NCBI GenBank assembly: GCA_026914155.1
Contig: JAPPGH010000039.1
Coordinates: 218,172 to 282,171, forward strand
Direction of reading: 5' to 3'
DNA from: Candidatus Palauibacter rhopaloidicola
GTDB taxonomy: Bacteria > Gemmatimonadota > Gemmatimonadetes > Palauibacterales > Palauibacteraceae
Length of the DNA stretch: 64,000 nt
Part shown: one piece after another, positions 9,275 through 18,011 of the stretch
How the letters are laid out: each line of letters starts with the position of its first letter
Numbering within the stretch: position 1 is the first letter of the stretch
Notes under the pieces: generated by a model
Database searches by the model: none
The model's input: the letters and a program-made list of their open reading frames with translations, nothing else
Told to the model about the DNA's origin: nothing
Translations under genes and position numbers: made by a program

Positions 9275-9332
9275 GGCAGTCCCTGGCAAAAGCCCTGCGT
9301 CGGCGTCGCTGCCGAGAGCGAGGCGGCAGTTG
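9275..9332. repeat. Dispersed repeat, copy 1
   Basis: The stretch starting GCAGTCCCTGGCAAAA and continuing to GCGTCGGC closely matches a segment at 38779-38806 (GCAGTCCGTGGCAAAA...GCGTCGGC), with about 25 of 28 positions shared and one indel. Both copies run straight into a G+C-rich inverted repeat with a 6-nt loop; here the arms are GCGTCGCT and AGCGAGGC around GCCGAG, with one mismatch. It lies between the divergent NSS and SulP genes. It may be a REP-like or terminator-like element; only two copies are in the window. Confidence 0.5.
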
Positions 9333-9427
9333 CTCGCCCTCCGAGGCGTTCGCAGAGTAACCTGTCCCCGATCGAATGTGCGATACCGGGACGGACTGAG
9401 GGGCGGACGGCCGGAAAGGAGCGGCGC

Positions 9428-11041
9428 CTGAAGTACGATCTCCCTACGCTGCGCGGGGACCTGTTCGGCGGCGTCACGTCGGCGGTAATCGCCCTGCCGG
9501 TGTCCCTGGCCTTCGGCGTCGCCTCGGGGCTCGGCGCCGCCGCCGGCCTGTACGGCGCGATTGCGGTCGGCTTCTTCGCATCCGTATTCGGCGGCAACCG
9601 GTTCCAGATATCCGGGCCCACGCCGGCCATGACCGTCGCCATGGCGGTCATCGTGACGACGCATGCTTCGACGCTTGGCGAAGCCTTCACTGTCGTCGTG
9701 CTGGCGGGGCTGCTGCAGACCGCGCTGGGCCTGTTACGGACGGGCCGATTCGTCGTGTACACGCCTTACGCCGTGATCTCCGGGTTCATGTCCGGGATCG
9801 GCATCATCGTCATGTTGATCCAGATCCTGCCCTTCCTCGGCGCGCCCACGGCGGCGGGCGGTCCCATGGACGCGGTGCGGGCGCTCCCGGAAGCCCTGGC
9901 GAACCTGAACGGCGGCGCCCTCATCATCGGCGCGGCGACCCTTGCGGTGAGCATCTTCTGGCCGCAGCGGCTGTCCCGCCTGCTCCCCGGCCCGCTCGTC
10001 GCTCTGATCGCGGGCACCGCCCTGGGCATTTTCTGGCTTACCGATGTGCCGACCATCGGCGCGATCCCCACCGGTCTGCCGGAACTGCAGTTGAGTCTGC
10101 CCTCCGCGAGCTTCCTGGCCCGCGCCTTCCATCCGGCGCTCGTCCTCGCCCTACTCGGATCCGTCGACAGCCTCCTCACGTCGCTCGTGGCCGACTCGCT
10201 GACCGGCACGCAGCACGACTCGAACCGCGAACTGGTCGGCCAGGGCATCGGCAACACGATCGCGGGTCTGTTCGGCGGGTTGCCGGGCGCGGGGGCCACG
10301 ATGGGGACGGTCGTCAACATCCGCGCCGGCGGTCTCACGCGCATGTCCGGTGCTCTGCGGGCGATCCTCCTGCTGGGAGTCCTGCTGGGACTGGGTCCGT
10401 TCCTGGAGCCGATCCCCCATGCGGTACTCGCGGGCATCCTGATCAAGGTCGGGTGGGACATCATCGACTGGCCCCTCCTGGCCCACCTTCACCGCATTCG
10501 GCGCGACCACCTGTTCGTGCTGGTGCTGACGCTCGCCCTGACGGTGTTCGTCGACCTCGTGACGGCCGTGGCCATCGGCCTCATCGTCGCGGGCATGGCG
10601 CACGCGCGGCAGATCGAGAGCCTCGAGCTCGACAACGTGCTCTCCGTGCCGCTGCTGGACCGGGTGTTCTTCGAGGGTGCCGAAGGCGCGGACGCGGTGG
10701 ACGAGTACTCGGCCCGGGTCGGCCTCGTCGCGCTCCGAGGCGCGTTCACCGTCGCGTCGTCCCACAAGCTGGTGAGCGTGATCGGGAAGGACATCAAGGA
10801 CCACGAAATCGTCATCTTCGACTTCTCCGAGGCCAAGTATCTCGACGACAGCGCCGCCATGGTCATCCGCCAACTGCTGGGCGTTGCCGAGAAGAGCCGC
10901 ACTCAGGTGATCGTGATGGCGGTGTCCGGTTCCGTCGAAAAAACGCTGGGCACTCTCAACATCCTCGCGGGGCTGCCCGACGGCCATGTCGTCGACACCA
11001 TGGACGAGGCGCGCGAAGTCGCCCTCGACCTGTTGAACTAG
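9428..11041 (+). CDS. SulP-family inorganic anion transporter with STAS domain
   Basis: The 537-residue protein has the SulP core starting LKYDLPTLRGDLFGGVTSAVIALPVSLAFGVASG, the FGGNRFQISGPTPAMTV motif, some ten or more membrane segments and a C-terminal cytoplasmic STAS domain (about residues 430-537, IFDFSEAKYLDDSAAMVIRQLL). SulP proteins carry sulfate, bicarbonate or dicarboxylates; the substrate is not resolved. The start appears to be CTG at 9428: AAGGAG lies 6 nt upstream, the protein family begins exactly here, and no ATG or GTG in frame is near. Its stop codon overlaps that of the opposite-strand gene at 11038. Confidence 0.9.
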   Translation: MKYDLPTLRGDLFGGVTSAVIALPVSLAFGVASGLGAAAGLYGAIAVGFFASVFGGNRFQISGPTPAMTVAMAVIVTTHASTLGEAFTVVVLAGLLQTALGLLRTGRFVVYTPYAVISGFMSGIGIIVMLIQILPFLGAPTAAGGPMDAVRALPEALANLNGGALIIGAATLAVSIFWPQRLSRLLPGPLVALIAGTALGIFWLTDVPTIGAIPTGLPELQLSLPSASFLARAFHPALVLALLGSVDSLLTSLVADSLTGTQHDSNRELVGQGIGNTIAGLFGGLPGAGATMGTVVNIRAGGLTRMSGALRAILLLGVLLGLGPFLEPIPHAVLAGILIKVGWDIIDWPLLAHLHRIRRDHLFVLVLTLALTVFVDLVTAVAIGLIVAGMAHARQIESLELDNVLSVPLLDRVFFEGAEGADAVDEYSARVGLVALRGAFTVASSHKLVSVIGKDIKDHEIVIFDFSEAKYLDDSAAMVIRQLLGVAEKSRTQVIVMAVSGSVEKTLGTLNILAGLPDGHVVDTMDEAREVALDLLN

Positions 11042-11742
11042 CGGGGCGGGCCGATGCCAAGAGACAGCGTGACGGCGCTCGCCGAGTATCCGTAGTCGAG
11101 CAGAACGCCGGGGATCTCCACCGTCCACTCCGTGAGCGACCGCGAGTAGGCCAGGCGCAGGTCGATGAGCCAACGGCGGTTCAGCGTCAGGCCGATGCCG
11201 ACGGATGACGGCCAGCGGGCGCGCTGCTCGCGCCGTTCCCCGACCTCATCCGTCTCCGGGTTGACGCCGCTCGTCGCGAACTCGCTCCACATCCGGCGGA
11301 TCCCGCCGAACACATAGCCGTGTGTCGAGCCGGTTCCGGGACCGAGTCCGAGGAGTACGTTGACCCCGAGGCCGAACCGGTCGCGGAGGTCCCATGCGCC
11401 GGGCCATACATCGTGCGGTTCGCCGTTCGGGGTGGGTTCGATCGTTCCCTCGATCTTCCCCCGGCCGACGAGCACCCCCTCGAACTCCATGCCCGCGAGC
11501 AGGCCGCCGAGAACGCGCGTGCGCAGTCCGAGAGATGGGTTGACGGCGAGCGTGAGGCCCGAAGCCGTCGTCGCGCTCTCGCTCGATCCGCCTCCCGCCG
11601 TCACGCGCTTGGAGTGTTCCCCCGAAAGCCAGCCCGCTTCGGGCGCCAGCCGAAACAACACCTCGGACTGGGCGCCGGCCGGCCGTGCGGCCAGCAGGGA
11701 GAGGCAGATGACGAGAGTTGTGGGTGCGGCGAACCGAATCAC
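11038..11742 (-). CDS. Exported beta-barrel-like outer-membrane protein
   Basis: The 234-residue protein has a signal peptide (IRFAAPTTLVICLSLLAARPAGAQ) and then alternating hydrophobic/polar strands with aromatic girdles (RFGLGVNVLLGLGPG, VGIGLTLNRRWLIDLRLAYSRS) and a C-terminal strand SASAVTLSLGIGPPR, the look of a small outer-membrane barrel. No specific family is recognised. GTG at 11742 overlaps the TGA of the upstream lipoprotein gene (GTGA), so both are one transcription unit. The stop codons of this gene and the SulP gene overlap tail to tail. Confidence 0.7.
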   Translation of the reverse strand: MIRFAAPTTLVICLSLLAARPAGAQSEVLFRLAPEAGWLSGEHSKRVTAGGGSSESATTASGLTLAVNPSLGLRTRVLGGLLAGMEFEGVLVGRGKIEGTIEPTPNGEPHDVWPGAWDLRDRFGLGVNVLLGLGPGTGSTHGYVFGGIRRMWSEFATSGVNPETDEVGERREQRARWPSSVGIGLTLNRRWLIDLRLAYSRSLTEWTVEIPGVLLDYGYSASAVTLSLGIGPPR

Positions 11743-12215
11743 TGCGGCGCCGGTCCTCCGGTCGCCGCGACCACGCCGCAGTTGGTGAGCAGACGCTGCG
11801 CGTCCGCCTTGCCGGAGTCGGACGGCCCGAGCCGGTTCTCGCCCTGTTCCTCGTCGTCGTCGAGCCCGGCCACGAGCCCGATGTCGTGATCCGCGACCCG
11901 CGAAGCGACGACGCGAATGTGCGTGTTGCCGGTGGCGGGATTGTCGAACACGCTTGCCGTGAGGATGTCGTGGTGGGAAGCCCCGGTGAAGAGTTCCTGT
12001 ACGACGCCGGATGTCTGCCGGCGACCCCGCACGAACCCGGCCTCGAGGTTCCCGTCCTCGATCGTGTAGTCCATGAGGTTCAACTGCGCGACCGCGCACT
12101 GGTAGGCGGTTTCCAGCCCCGGCGGCGCGACGCCCTGGAAGGAGACGGGCGCGGTGGCGCAGCCCGCGAGCAGTAGCGCAAGGAGCGGAGCGAGACGGCG
12201 GGTGGCTCGATTCAT
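11739..12215 (-). CDS. Small lipoprotein of unknown function
   Basis: The 158-residue protein has a clear lipoprotein signal, MNRATRRLAPLLALLLAGCA, with the lipid-accepting Cys at residue 19. The mature part (YQCAVAQLNLMDYTIEDGNLEAGFVRG...VFDNPATGNTHIRVVASR) resembles small periplasmic alpha/beta lipoproteins but matches nothing I can name. GGAG precedes the ATG at 12215. It is the first gene of a two-gene unit with the barrel protein, suggesting the two act together in the outer membrane (inference). Confidence 0.75.
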   Translation of the reverse strand: MNRATRRLAPLLALLLAGCATAPVSFQGVAPPGLETAYQCAVAQLNLMDYTIEDGNLEAGFVRGRRQTSGVVQELFTGASHHDILTASVFDNPATGNTHIRVVASRVADHDIGLVAGLDDDEEQGENRLGPSDSGKADAQRLLTNCGVVAATGGPAPQ

Positions 12216-12308
12216 GGTTCTCCAATCTTCGCGGAAGACGTTCGGCGCGCCAGCGGAATGTACACACCCGGGTTGCAGAAGGTCCGGAGTCCGGGCGACC
12301 ATGGGAGC

Positions 12309-13280
12309 ATGGTGCCCCGAACGCGTCCCGCGATTCTCCGCCCGGCCGCCACGCTCGCCGTGGTGCTTTCGGGCCTGCTGGCCGCGAGCGCCTGCGGGCC
12401 GCAGACCGATCCGATCCCGCGTCGAGGGATCCCCAAGGTGCTGGTGATCGGGATCGACGGAGTGCGGCCGGACGTGCTGGCCGAGGTGCCGACGCCGGTC
12501 ATGGACTCGCTCGCTGCCGGCGGCTGGTACACCGCGTCGGCGCGCACGACGACGCCCTCGGTGAGCGGGCCGGCATGGTCCTCGATGCTGACCGGCGTCT
12601 GGCCCGAAAAGCACGGCGTGCTGGACAACGGCTTCGAAGGACGCCGGTACTCGGAATATCCGGATTTTCTCACGCTCGCCGAGCGGGAGCGTCCCGCCCT
12701 CGCCACGTTCGCGGCCCTCGACTGGATGCCGCTCGCCTCGCTCGAGGGGGGCGGCCCCGCGCTCTCAGACGCGATCGACACGCTGGTCGCCGTGGATGGG
12801 TACGAACTCGGCTGGGCGGAGGCGGACAGCGTGGTCGCCGCACGCGCGGCGCGACATCTTGCCACGGGAGACACGGATGCCGCGTTCGTCTACCTCGGGA
12901 ATCCGGACGAGACGAGCCACCGGCACGGATCGATCGGGATCGAGTACCGTCACGCGATCTCCCTCTCGGACCGCCACGTCGGCTGGTTGCTCGAGGCGCT
13001 GCAGACCCGGCCCACGTACGCGGATGAGGACTGGCTCGTGCTCATCAGCACGGACCACGGCCGGCGGGAAGACGGCGGCCACGGCGGAGATTCGCCGGAA
13101 GAAATGACGATCTTCATCCTTGCCGGCGGACCCGCGACCCGGAGTTGGGCGGCAGCCGGCTCCGCGGCGGAATACATCGTCGATGTCCCGGCCACGGCGC
13201 TGGAGCACCTCGGTATCGCGGTCGCCGCCGACGCCGGACTCGACGGGGAACCACTCGCCCGGGGCCGCGGCGACCCATAG
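12309..13280 (+). CDS. Type I phosphodiesterase/nucleotide pyrophosphatase-like lipoprotein
   Basis: The 323-residue product is an alkaline-phosphatase-superfamily hydrolase. Metal and nucleophile signatures are visible: VIGIDGVRPDVL (first Asp pair), TTTPSVSGPAWSSMLTGVWPEKHGV (nucleophilic Thr or Ser region), NPDETSHRHG and STDHGRREDGGHGG (second metal site). The N-terminus is a lipoprotein signal ending LLAASAC. The usual substrates are phosphodiesters, nucleotides or related esters in the periplasm; the exact one is unknown. ATG at 12309 is chosen for its position at the signal peptide, though the ribosome site GGGAG is very close; a GTG follows at once. Confidence 0.85.
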   Translation: MVPRTRPAILRPAATLAVVLSGLLAASACGPQTDPIPRRGIPKVLVIGIDGVRPDVLAEVPTPVMDSLAAGGWYTASARTTTPSVSGPAWSSMLTGVWPEKHGVLDNGFEGRRYSEYPDFLTLAERERPALATFAALDWMPLASLEGGGPALSDAIDTLVAVDGYELGWAEADSVVAARAARHLATGDTDAAFVYLGNPDETSHRHGSIGIEYRHAISLSDRHVGWLLEALQTRPTYADEDWLVLISTDHGRREDGGHGGDSPEEMTIFILAGGPATRSWAAAGSAAEYIVDVPATALEHLGIAVAADAGLDGEPLARGRGDP

Positions 13281-13380
13281 GCGACCCATAGTCGGGCGAC
13301 CCACCCGACGCTGGCGTGAGCAGCGGATCTCGCATCAGTTTGGGGCGAGGTGAGACTCACACCAGGAAACGGGGGATGAG

Positions 13381-14547
13381 ATGTCCGAGATGAATCGTCG
13401 CGGTTTCATCGGTCGAGGCCTGAGCCTGGGCGCGGCAGCCGCCGTCGCGGGAGCCGTACCCGCGCCAGCGTCGGCGAGCGGATCCAGACCGTCTCTGTCG
13501 TCGAGCGGACGGGCGACGACGCCGATGATGATCACCAGCCACACGAACGACACGGGCCGCCGTGCGGCCGCGGCGTCGTGGCAGATCCTGTCGGGTGGCG
13601 GCACGGCGATGGACGCGGTCGAGCGCGGCGCGAACATCATCGAACTCGACCCCGATGAGACGAGCGTCGGCTGGGGCGGCCTTCCGAACGCGGAAGGGAT
13701 CGTGCAACTCGATGCGTCCGTCATGGACGGAGCGACGTACAACGCGGGCTCGGTCGCGGGCATCGAGGGGATCCGCACCCCCGCCTCGGTGGCCCGGCTC
13801 GTGATGGAGCGCACCGACCACGTCATGCTGATCGGCGACTACGCCCAGCGCTTCGCGGTGGGCTTCGGCTTCGAGGTCCAGGACCTGATGACGCCGAAGT
13901 CGCGCGAGATCTGGCTCCGCTGGCGCGAGCGCCTGTCCGACACGGACGACTGGGGACCTCCGGACCACCTGCGGCGCCCGCGTGGCGGCTCGGGAGACGG
14001 CGGGCTGGACGAGGCCGAGCAGTGGGCGGAACTGCTCGATCTGCCGGGCCGCGACGGCCCCGACCGGGACTACGTTCTGGCCGAGGCCCTCCTCCACCGC
14101 TACGGCACGACGAACGTGCTCGCGGTCGACGCACAGGGGAACGTTTCGGGCATCACGACGACGAGCGGACTCGCATGGAAGGTCCCGGGCCGCGTGGGCG
14201 ACTCGCCGATCATCGGCGCCGGGCTCTACGTGGACAACGACATCGGCGCCGCCGCCGTGACGGGACGGGGCGAAGACGTGATCAAGTCGTGCGCCGGGTA
14301 CTATGTCGTCTCGCGGATGGGTGCGGGGCGCACGCCGCAGCAGGCCTGCGAGGACGCGGTCGCGATGATCCGGCACAAGTACCGCAACGTGAATCCGGAT
14401 TTCATCCCGTCCGAGAAGTTCGTCGCGATCAACAAGGACGGCGACTACGGCTGCGCGTGGATGCCCTTCCGCGACACGCCGCCCCGCATGACGGTGGCGA
14501 ACGTGGACGGGATCCAGACGTACGAGGGAGTGAGCGTCGCCGACTGA
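13381..14547 (+). CDS. Tat-exported N(4)-(beta-N-acetylglucosaminyl)-L-asparaginase-like Ntn hydrolase
   Basis: This 388-residue protein belongs to the glycosylasparaginase / isoaspartyl peptidase Ntn-hydrolase family, which self-cleaves and uses the new N-terminal Thr as nucleophile. The sequence shows the alpha-subunit signature SVGWGGLPNAEG, the cleavage region HRYGTTNVLAVD and the beta-subunit signature GDSPIIGAGLYVDNDIGAA. A twin-arginine signal NRRGFIGRG leads into a hydrophobic stretch ending PASASG, so export of a folded enzyme is likely. It would release aspartate from N-linked glyco-asparagine or related amides (family knowledge). A GGGGGATGAG site precedes the ATG. Confidence 0.9.
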   Translation: MSEMNRRGFIGRGLSLGAAAAVAGAVPAPASASGSRPSLSSSGRATTPMMITSHTNDTGRRAAAASWQILSGGGTAMDAVERGANIIELDPDETSVGWGGLPNAEGIVQLDASVMDGATYNAGSVAGIEGIRTPASVARLVMERTDHVMLIGDYAQRFAVGFGFEVQDLMTPKSREIWLRWRERLSDTDDWGPPDHLRRPRGGSGDGGLDEAEQWAELLDLPGRDGPDRDYVLAEALLHRYGTTNVLAVDAQGNVSGITTTSGLAWKVPGRVGDSPIIGAGLYVDNDIGAAAVTGRGEDVIKSCAGYYVVSRMGAGRTPQQACEDAVAMIRHKYRNVNPDFIPSEKFVAINKDGDYGCAWMPFRDTPPRMTVANVDGIQTYEGVSVAD

Positions 14548-14578
14548 CGAGGCGCCCGACCCGGACTGCGCGTCCGCC

Positions 14579-15034
14579 GTGTCCGAAGCGACCGTGATCG
14601 TCAGGGAAGCGGGCCTCGATGACGTCGACCGCCTCGCGCCGCTGTTCGACGGGTACCGCCAGTTCTACCGGCAGCCGGCGGACCTGGAGGGCGCGCGCCG
14701 GTTTCTGGCCGAACGTCTCGGAGCCGGCGAGTCGCGCGTCTTCGTGGCGGAGACCGAGGACGGCTGGCCCCTGGGATTCGTGCAGTTGTTCCCGTCCTTC
14801 TCCTCCGTGTCGATGAAACGGCTCTGGATCCTCAACGACCTCTTCGTCGCGCCGGACGCCCGCCGGTCCGGGGTCGCGCGCGTCCTCATGGACCGCGCGC
14901 GGGAGTTCGCGGTCGAAACCGGCGCCAAGGGCCTCATCCTCGAGACCGAGTCGCACAACGCGCCCGCGAAGAGGCTGTACGAGGACCTGGGCTGGGCGCT
15001 CGACGGCACCGACCACTACGAGTTGCTCGTGTGA
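14579..15034 (+). CDS. GNAT-family N-acetyltransferase
   Basis: The 151-residue protein is a compact GNAT enzyme: an N-terminal VIVREAGLDDVDRLAPLFDGYRQFY helix, the core strand LWILNDLFVAPDARRSGVARVLM (acetyl-CoA-binding motif A, here R-x-x-G-x-A) and a C-terminal ETESHNAPAKRLYEDLGW. It would transfer an acetyl group to an amine whose identity is unknown. GTG at 14579 is used; the stop overlaps the GTG start of the BsuPI-domain gene (GTGA). It opens a run of six genes linked by overlaps or very short gaps. Confidence 0.88.
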   Translation: MSEATVIVREAGLDDVDRLAPLFDGYRQFYRQPADLEGARRFLAERLGAGESRVFVAETEDGWPLGFVQLFPSFSSVSMKRLWILNDLFVAPDARRSGVARVLMDRAREFAVETGAKGLILETESHNAPAKRLYEDLGWALDGTDHYELLV

Positions 15035-15537
15035 GCCCCCGGGTCAACACGTCGCTGCGCGCCCCGATGCGCGCCGTGGCGCCGGTCGTGCTGCTGCCCG
15101 CGCTGGCGGTCTTTGCGTGCGCCGCGGGATCGGCGGATGGACCCGCGGATGAGGGGTCCGCGGACGACGGCGCGGCCCCGGAGTTGCGACTGTCCCTCTC
15201 GGCGGGCGATGAGGCGCCGACCGCCGCCACCCCCGTCGTCCTCGAGCTGACCGGCACGAACGACGGTCAGGCCACGCTCATCCTTGATTTCCCCGACGGC
15301 CAGCGCTTCGACTTCGAGGTGATCTCGGAGGATGGGACGGTTGTCTGGCGGTGGGCGGAGGGCCGCTTCTTCGCCCAGGTGCTGGGGCGCGAGACGCTGG
15401 AGCCCGGCGCCTCGCTCCTCTGGACCGGCAGAATCGAAGCCGGCTTGCCGGCCGGCGTCTACCGCGTCATCGCCACACTCACGACGATGGAGCCTCTTGC
15501 CGTCGAGGCCACGCTCACCGTCCTTCCCCGGAGTTAG
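15031..15537 (+). CDS. Lipoprotein with BsuPI-like proteinase-inhibitor domain
   Basis: The 168-residue protein has an N-terminal signal with a lipobox-like LPALAVFAC. The mature part carries the BsuPI signature LDFPDGQRFDFEVISEDGTV followed by VVWRWAEGRFFAQ and ETLEPGASLLW. BsuPI is an intracellular inhibitor of Bacillus subtilis protease; related domains occur in exported proteins of unknown role. It sits directly before a peptidase-like gene, so control or chaperoning of that enzyme is a reasonable idea but only inference. GTG at 15031 overlaps the preceding stop. Confidence 0.8.
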   Translation: MSPRVNTSLRAPMRAVAPVVLLPALAVFACAAGSADGPADEGSADDGAAPELRLSLSAGDEAPTAATPVVLELTGTNDGQATLILDFPDGQRFDFEVISEDGTVVWRWAEGRFFAQVLGRETLEPGASLLWTGRIEAGLPAGVYRVIATLTTMEPLAVEATLTVLPRS

Positions 15538-15543
15538 CGACCA

Positions 15544-17337
15544 TTGAACGACACGATTCTGGAGGGGCCCGCCGCGGACCCTGACGCACTTGAGCCCGAC
15601 CTCCTGGGGGCCGTCTCCTTCGACGCGGGGTGGTCCCTGCTCGAACGCTTCTCGACCCTCGTGCGAGAGTCCGGGAGCGATGACGAGCACGTCGCGGCCG
15701 AGTACATCGCCGCCGAACTGAGCCGGATGGGCGTGCCGTTCGAAATGTACGAGCCCGACCTCTACCTCTCCCTTCCCCGCGAGTCCTCGGTGGAGTGGGG
15801 CGGCGAGTCGATGCGGGCCAAACCGCCGTCCTTCGCGGTCCCGACGTCTCAGGGCGGGCTCGAAGGCGAGCTCGTCTACGTCCCGGCGGCGGCCGCGACG
15901 GGGCAGCGGGACCTGTTCGCCAGACGGCTCGGCGACGACCTCCCCGACGTGGCCGGCAAGATCGTGCTCAGCGACGGATTCGCGATGCCGGGCATGGTCT
16001 CCGCCTTCGAGGCGGCGGGGGCGGCGGGGCAGATCTTCATCAATCCCGGACAGAACATCCACTGGGGGATCTGCACGTCGATCTGGGGCACGCCGACGAC
16101 CCGGAACCTCGCCTCGAAGCCGGGGACGCCCGTGGTCGCGGTCAACCGTCCCGACGGAGAGCGGCTGAAACAGGCCGTGGGTGAATCCGTCCGGCTGGAG
16201 GTTCGGCTGGAGGAGGGCTGGTATCCGTGCAAACTGCCCGTGGCGCACATCGCCGGCGCTTCGGAGGAGTTCATGCTCGTGCACGGGCACTATGACTCGT
16301 GGGACGTCGGGATCGGCGACAACGCGGTCGGCGACGCGACGCTGCTCGAACTCGCCCGGATCTTCCACGCGGAGGCGGGGCGGCTGCGGCGCTCGCTGCG
16401 CATCGCCTGGTGGCCGGCGCACTCGACCGGGCGCTATGGCGGCTCCACCTGGTATGCCGACACGCACGCGCTGGAACTCCGCCGGCGCTGCGTGGGCGCG
16501 ATCAACATCGACTCTCCGGGCTGCTGGCACGCGACCGAGTACGACGACGTGATGTGGATGGCCGAGGCGGGGGCGCTGTGCGCCGGCGCGATCGCGGATG
16601 TCACGGGAAAGACGGCGAAACGGCTGCGTCCGCTGCGGGCCGGTGACTATGCCTTCAATCAGATCGGGCTGACGTCCTTCTACATGCTGCTCTCGAACAT
16701 CCCGGCGGACGAACGGGCGGCGCTCGGCTTCTATCCCACGGGCGGCTGCGGGGGCAACATCGCGTGGCACACCGAAGACGACGTCATGGCCGTCGCGGAG
16801 CGGGAGAACCTCGAGCGCGACCTGGGCGTCTACGTCGCTTCGATCGCCCGCGTGCTCAACTCGCGCATCCTGCCGTACGACTTCCGCGAGACCGTCTCGG
16901 AACTGGCGGGGTTCGTGGACGGTTACGTGGAGGCCGCCGGGGACCTGCTCAATCTCGGTCCGGTCCGTGCCGAACTCGAAGCGCTGGGAGCCGCGCTGGA
17001 CGACCTGTACGCCACGCTCGAGAGGAGTCGGCCGGATGCCGCCGGGACCGGCGCCGTGAACGCGCTGTTCCTCGAGTTGTCCCGCATCCTGGTGCCGATC
17101 GGCTACGCGGAGGGCGGGCCGTTCGACCACGATCCGGCGTTGCCCCGGACGCCGATCCCCCGGCTGGCCCGGGCGGCCGAATTGCCGCGCCTCGCGGAGG
17201 CCGGCTCCGACGTGCTGCCCTTCCTGGTGAACGAAGTGCGTCGCGAGGCGAACCACGTGGCGAACGGGTTCCACGAGGCGGCGCGGGCGACGGGACGCGT
17301 GCTGGCGCAGTTGACGGCTTCGGCGCCGGCGGGCTGA
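15544..17337 (+). CDS. M28-like zinc peptidase with altered catalytic motif
   Basis: The 597-residue protein resembles M28 aminopeptidases with a PA-like insert (about residues 95-215, KIVLSDGFAMPGMVSAFEAAGAAG). Expected metal ligands are present: H249 in HGHYDSWD, D259 in GIGDNAVGD, D323 in INIDSPG and H409 in AWHTEDD. Where M28 normally has the catalytic Glu-Glu pair, this protein reads WPAHSTGRYGGS (H293-S294). No signal peptide is seen, so it is probably cytoplasmic. TTG at 15544 is the best start, with CGGAG 10 nt upstream. It may be an active subfamily with other chemistry or a non-peptidase. Confidence 0.78.
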   Translation: MNDTILEGPAADPDALEPDLLGAVSFDAGWSLLERFSTLVRESGSDDEHVAAEYIAAELSRMGVPFEMYEPDLYLSLPRESSVEWGGESMRAKPPSFAVPTSQGGLEGELVYVPAAAATGQRDLFARRLGDDLPDVAGKIVLSDGFAMPGMVSAFEAAGAAGQIFINPGQNIHWGICTSIWGTPTTRNLASKPGTPVVAVNRPDGERLKQAVGESVRLEVRLEEGWYPCKLPVAHIAGASEEFMLVHGHYDSWDVGIGDNAVGDATLLELARIFHAEAGRLRRSLRIAWWPAHSTGRYGGSTWYADTHALELRRRCVGAINIDSPGCWHATEYDDVMWMAEAGALCAGAIADVTGKTAKRLRPLRAGDYAFNQIGLTSFYMLLSNIPADERAALGFYPTGGCGGNIAWHTEDDVMAVAERENLERDLGVYVASIARVLNSRILPYDFRETVSELAGFVDGYVEAAGDLLNLGPVRAELEALGAALDDLYATLERSRPDAAGTGAVNALFLELSRILVPIGYAEGGPFDHDPALPRTPIPRLARAAELPRLAEAGSDVLPFLVNEVRREANHVANGFHEAARATGRVLAQLTASAPAG

Positions 17338-18011
17338 TGACGGTGCGGCGCGCAGGGGGAGAAGCGGTGCGTGCGGCGGCGCTGGCGCTGTCGGCGGCGC
17401 TGGCCTGCCTGCCCGCGGCCGCGCCGGCGGCGGCGCAGACGACGGACACCGTGTTCGTCCGGCTGGATGCCGACGGCGCGGCGCACGTTCGACAGGAGCT
17501 CATGCCGGAGGACGGCGCGGTGCAGGCGTTCGCACTCCGGATCGAGCACCAGACGCTCTCCCTGCCTGACACCGATGCCGCGCTCACCCAGGTCGACGGG
17601 GCGTACCGCATCGATGCGGTCTCGGACGCGCCGGTCGTCGTCTCCTACACCGTCCGGAATCCGGTGCGCGGACGGCTGGACCGGATTCCCCTCTTCGTAG
17701 CCGGCCGGGAGGCCGAGGAGACGGTGGTGCAGGAGGTCACGGCGCCGTGGCTGATCCGGCTGGAGGGGGACCCGGACGTGCTCGATGCGCTGGACCTGTC
17801 GACCACTCTGCCGCGCTTCGTCCGGGTCGGCGATGACCTCGTGACGGCCACCCTGTCGAGCGTGCCGGGGCTGCTCCGGCTGTCCCGCGGGGGCGCGCTC
17901 TCGTTCGCGCGCATCGCCGACGCCGTCGTCCTCGCGCTGCTGCTGGCCGGTGCGATCTGGACGTGGCGGAACGCGCGGGTCCGCCGCGAAGGCGCAGGGG
18001 CCGCGCGATGA
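17337..18011 (+). CDS. Exported protein with C-terminal membrane anchor, unknown function
   Basis: The 224-residue protein has a signal peptide ending AAPAAAQ, a beta-rich extracytoplasmic part (HVRQELMPEDGAVQAFALRIE...APVVVSYTVRNPVRGRLDRIPLF) and one C-terminal helix IADAVVLALLLAGAIWTW followed by a basic tail, a type I topology. No family is recognised. The ATG shares bases with the TGA of the peptidase gene (TGATG), and its own stop overlaps the next start (ATGA). This placement between peptidase and symporter suggests an accessory envelope role (inference). Confidence 0.75.
   Translation: MTVRRAGGEAVRAAALALSAALACLPAAAPAAAQTTDTVFVRLDADGAAHVRQELMPEDGAVQAFALRIEHQTLSLPDTDAALTQVDGAYRIDAVSDAPVVVSYTVRNPVRGRLDRIPLFVAGREAEETVVQEVTAPWLIRLEGDPDVLDALDLSTTLPRFVRVGDDLVTATLSSVPGLLRLSRGGALSFARIADAVVLALLLAGAIWTWRNARVRREGAGAAR

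Noticed and set aside
13350..13360. Palindrome GTGAGACTCAC before the asparaginase-like gene
   Set aside because: Only 5-bp arms and close to the ribosome site; could easily be chance and no promoter is evident.
15016..17274. Very long open frame on the minus strand opposite the M28-like and BsuPI genes
   Set aside because: It mirrors strong codon bias of the real genes, has no domain, no ribosome site and an Arg/Gly/Pro-rich composition.
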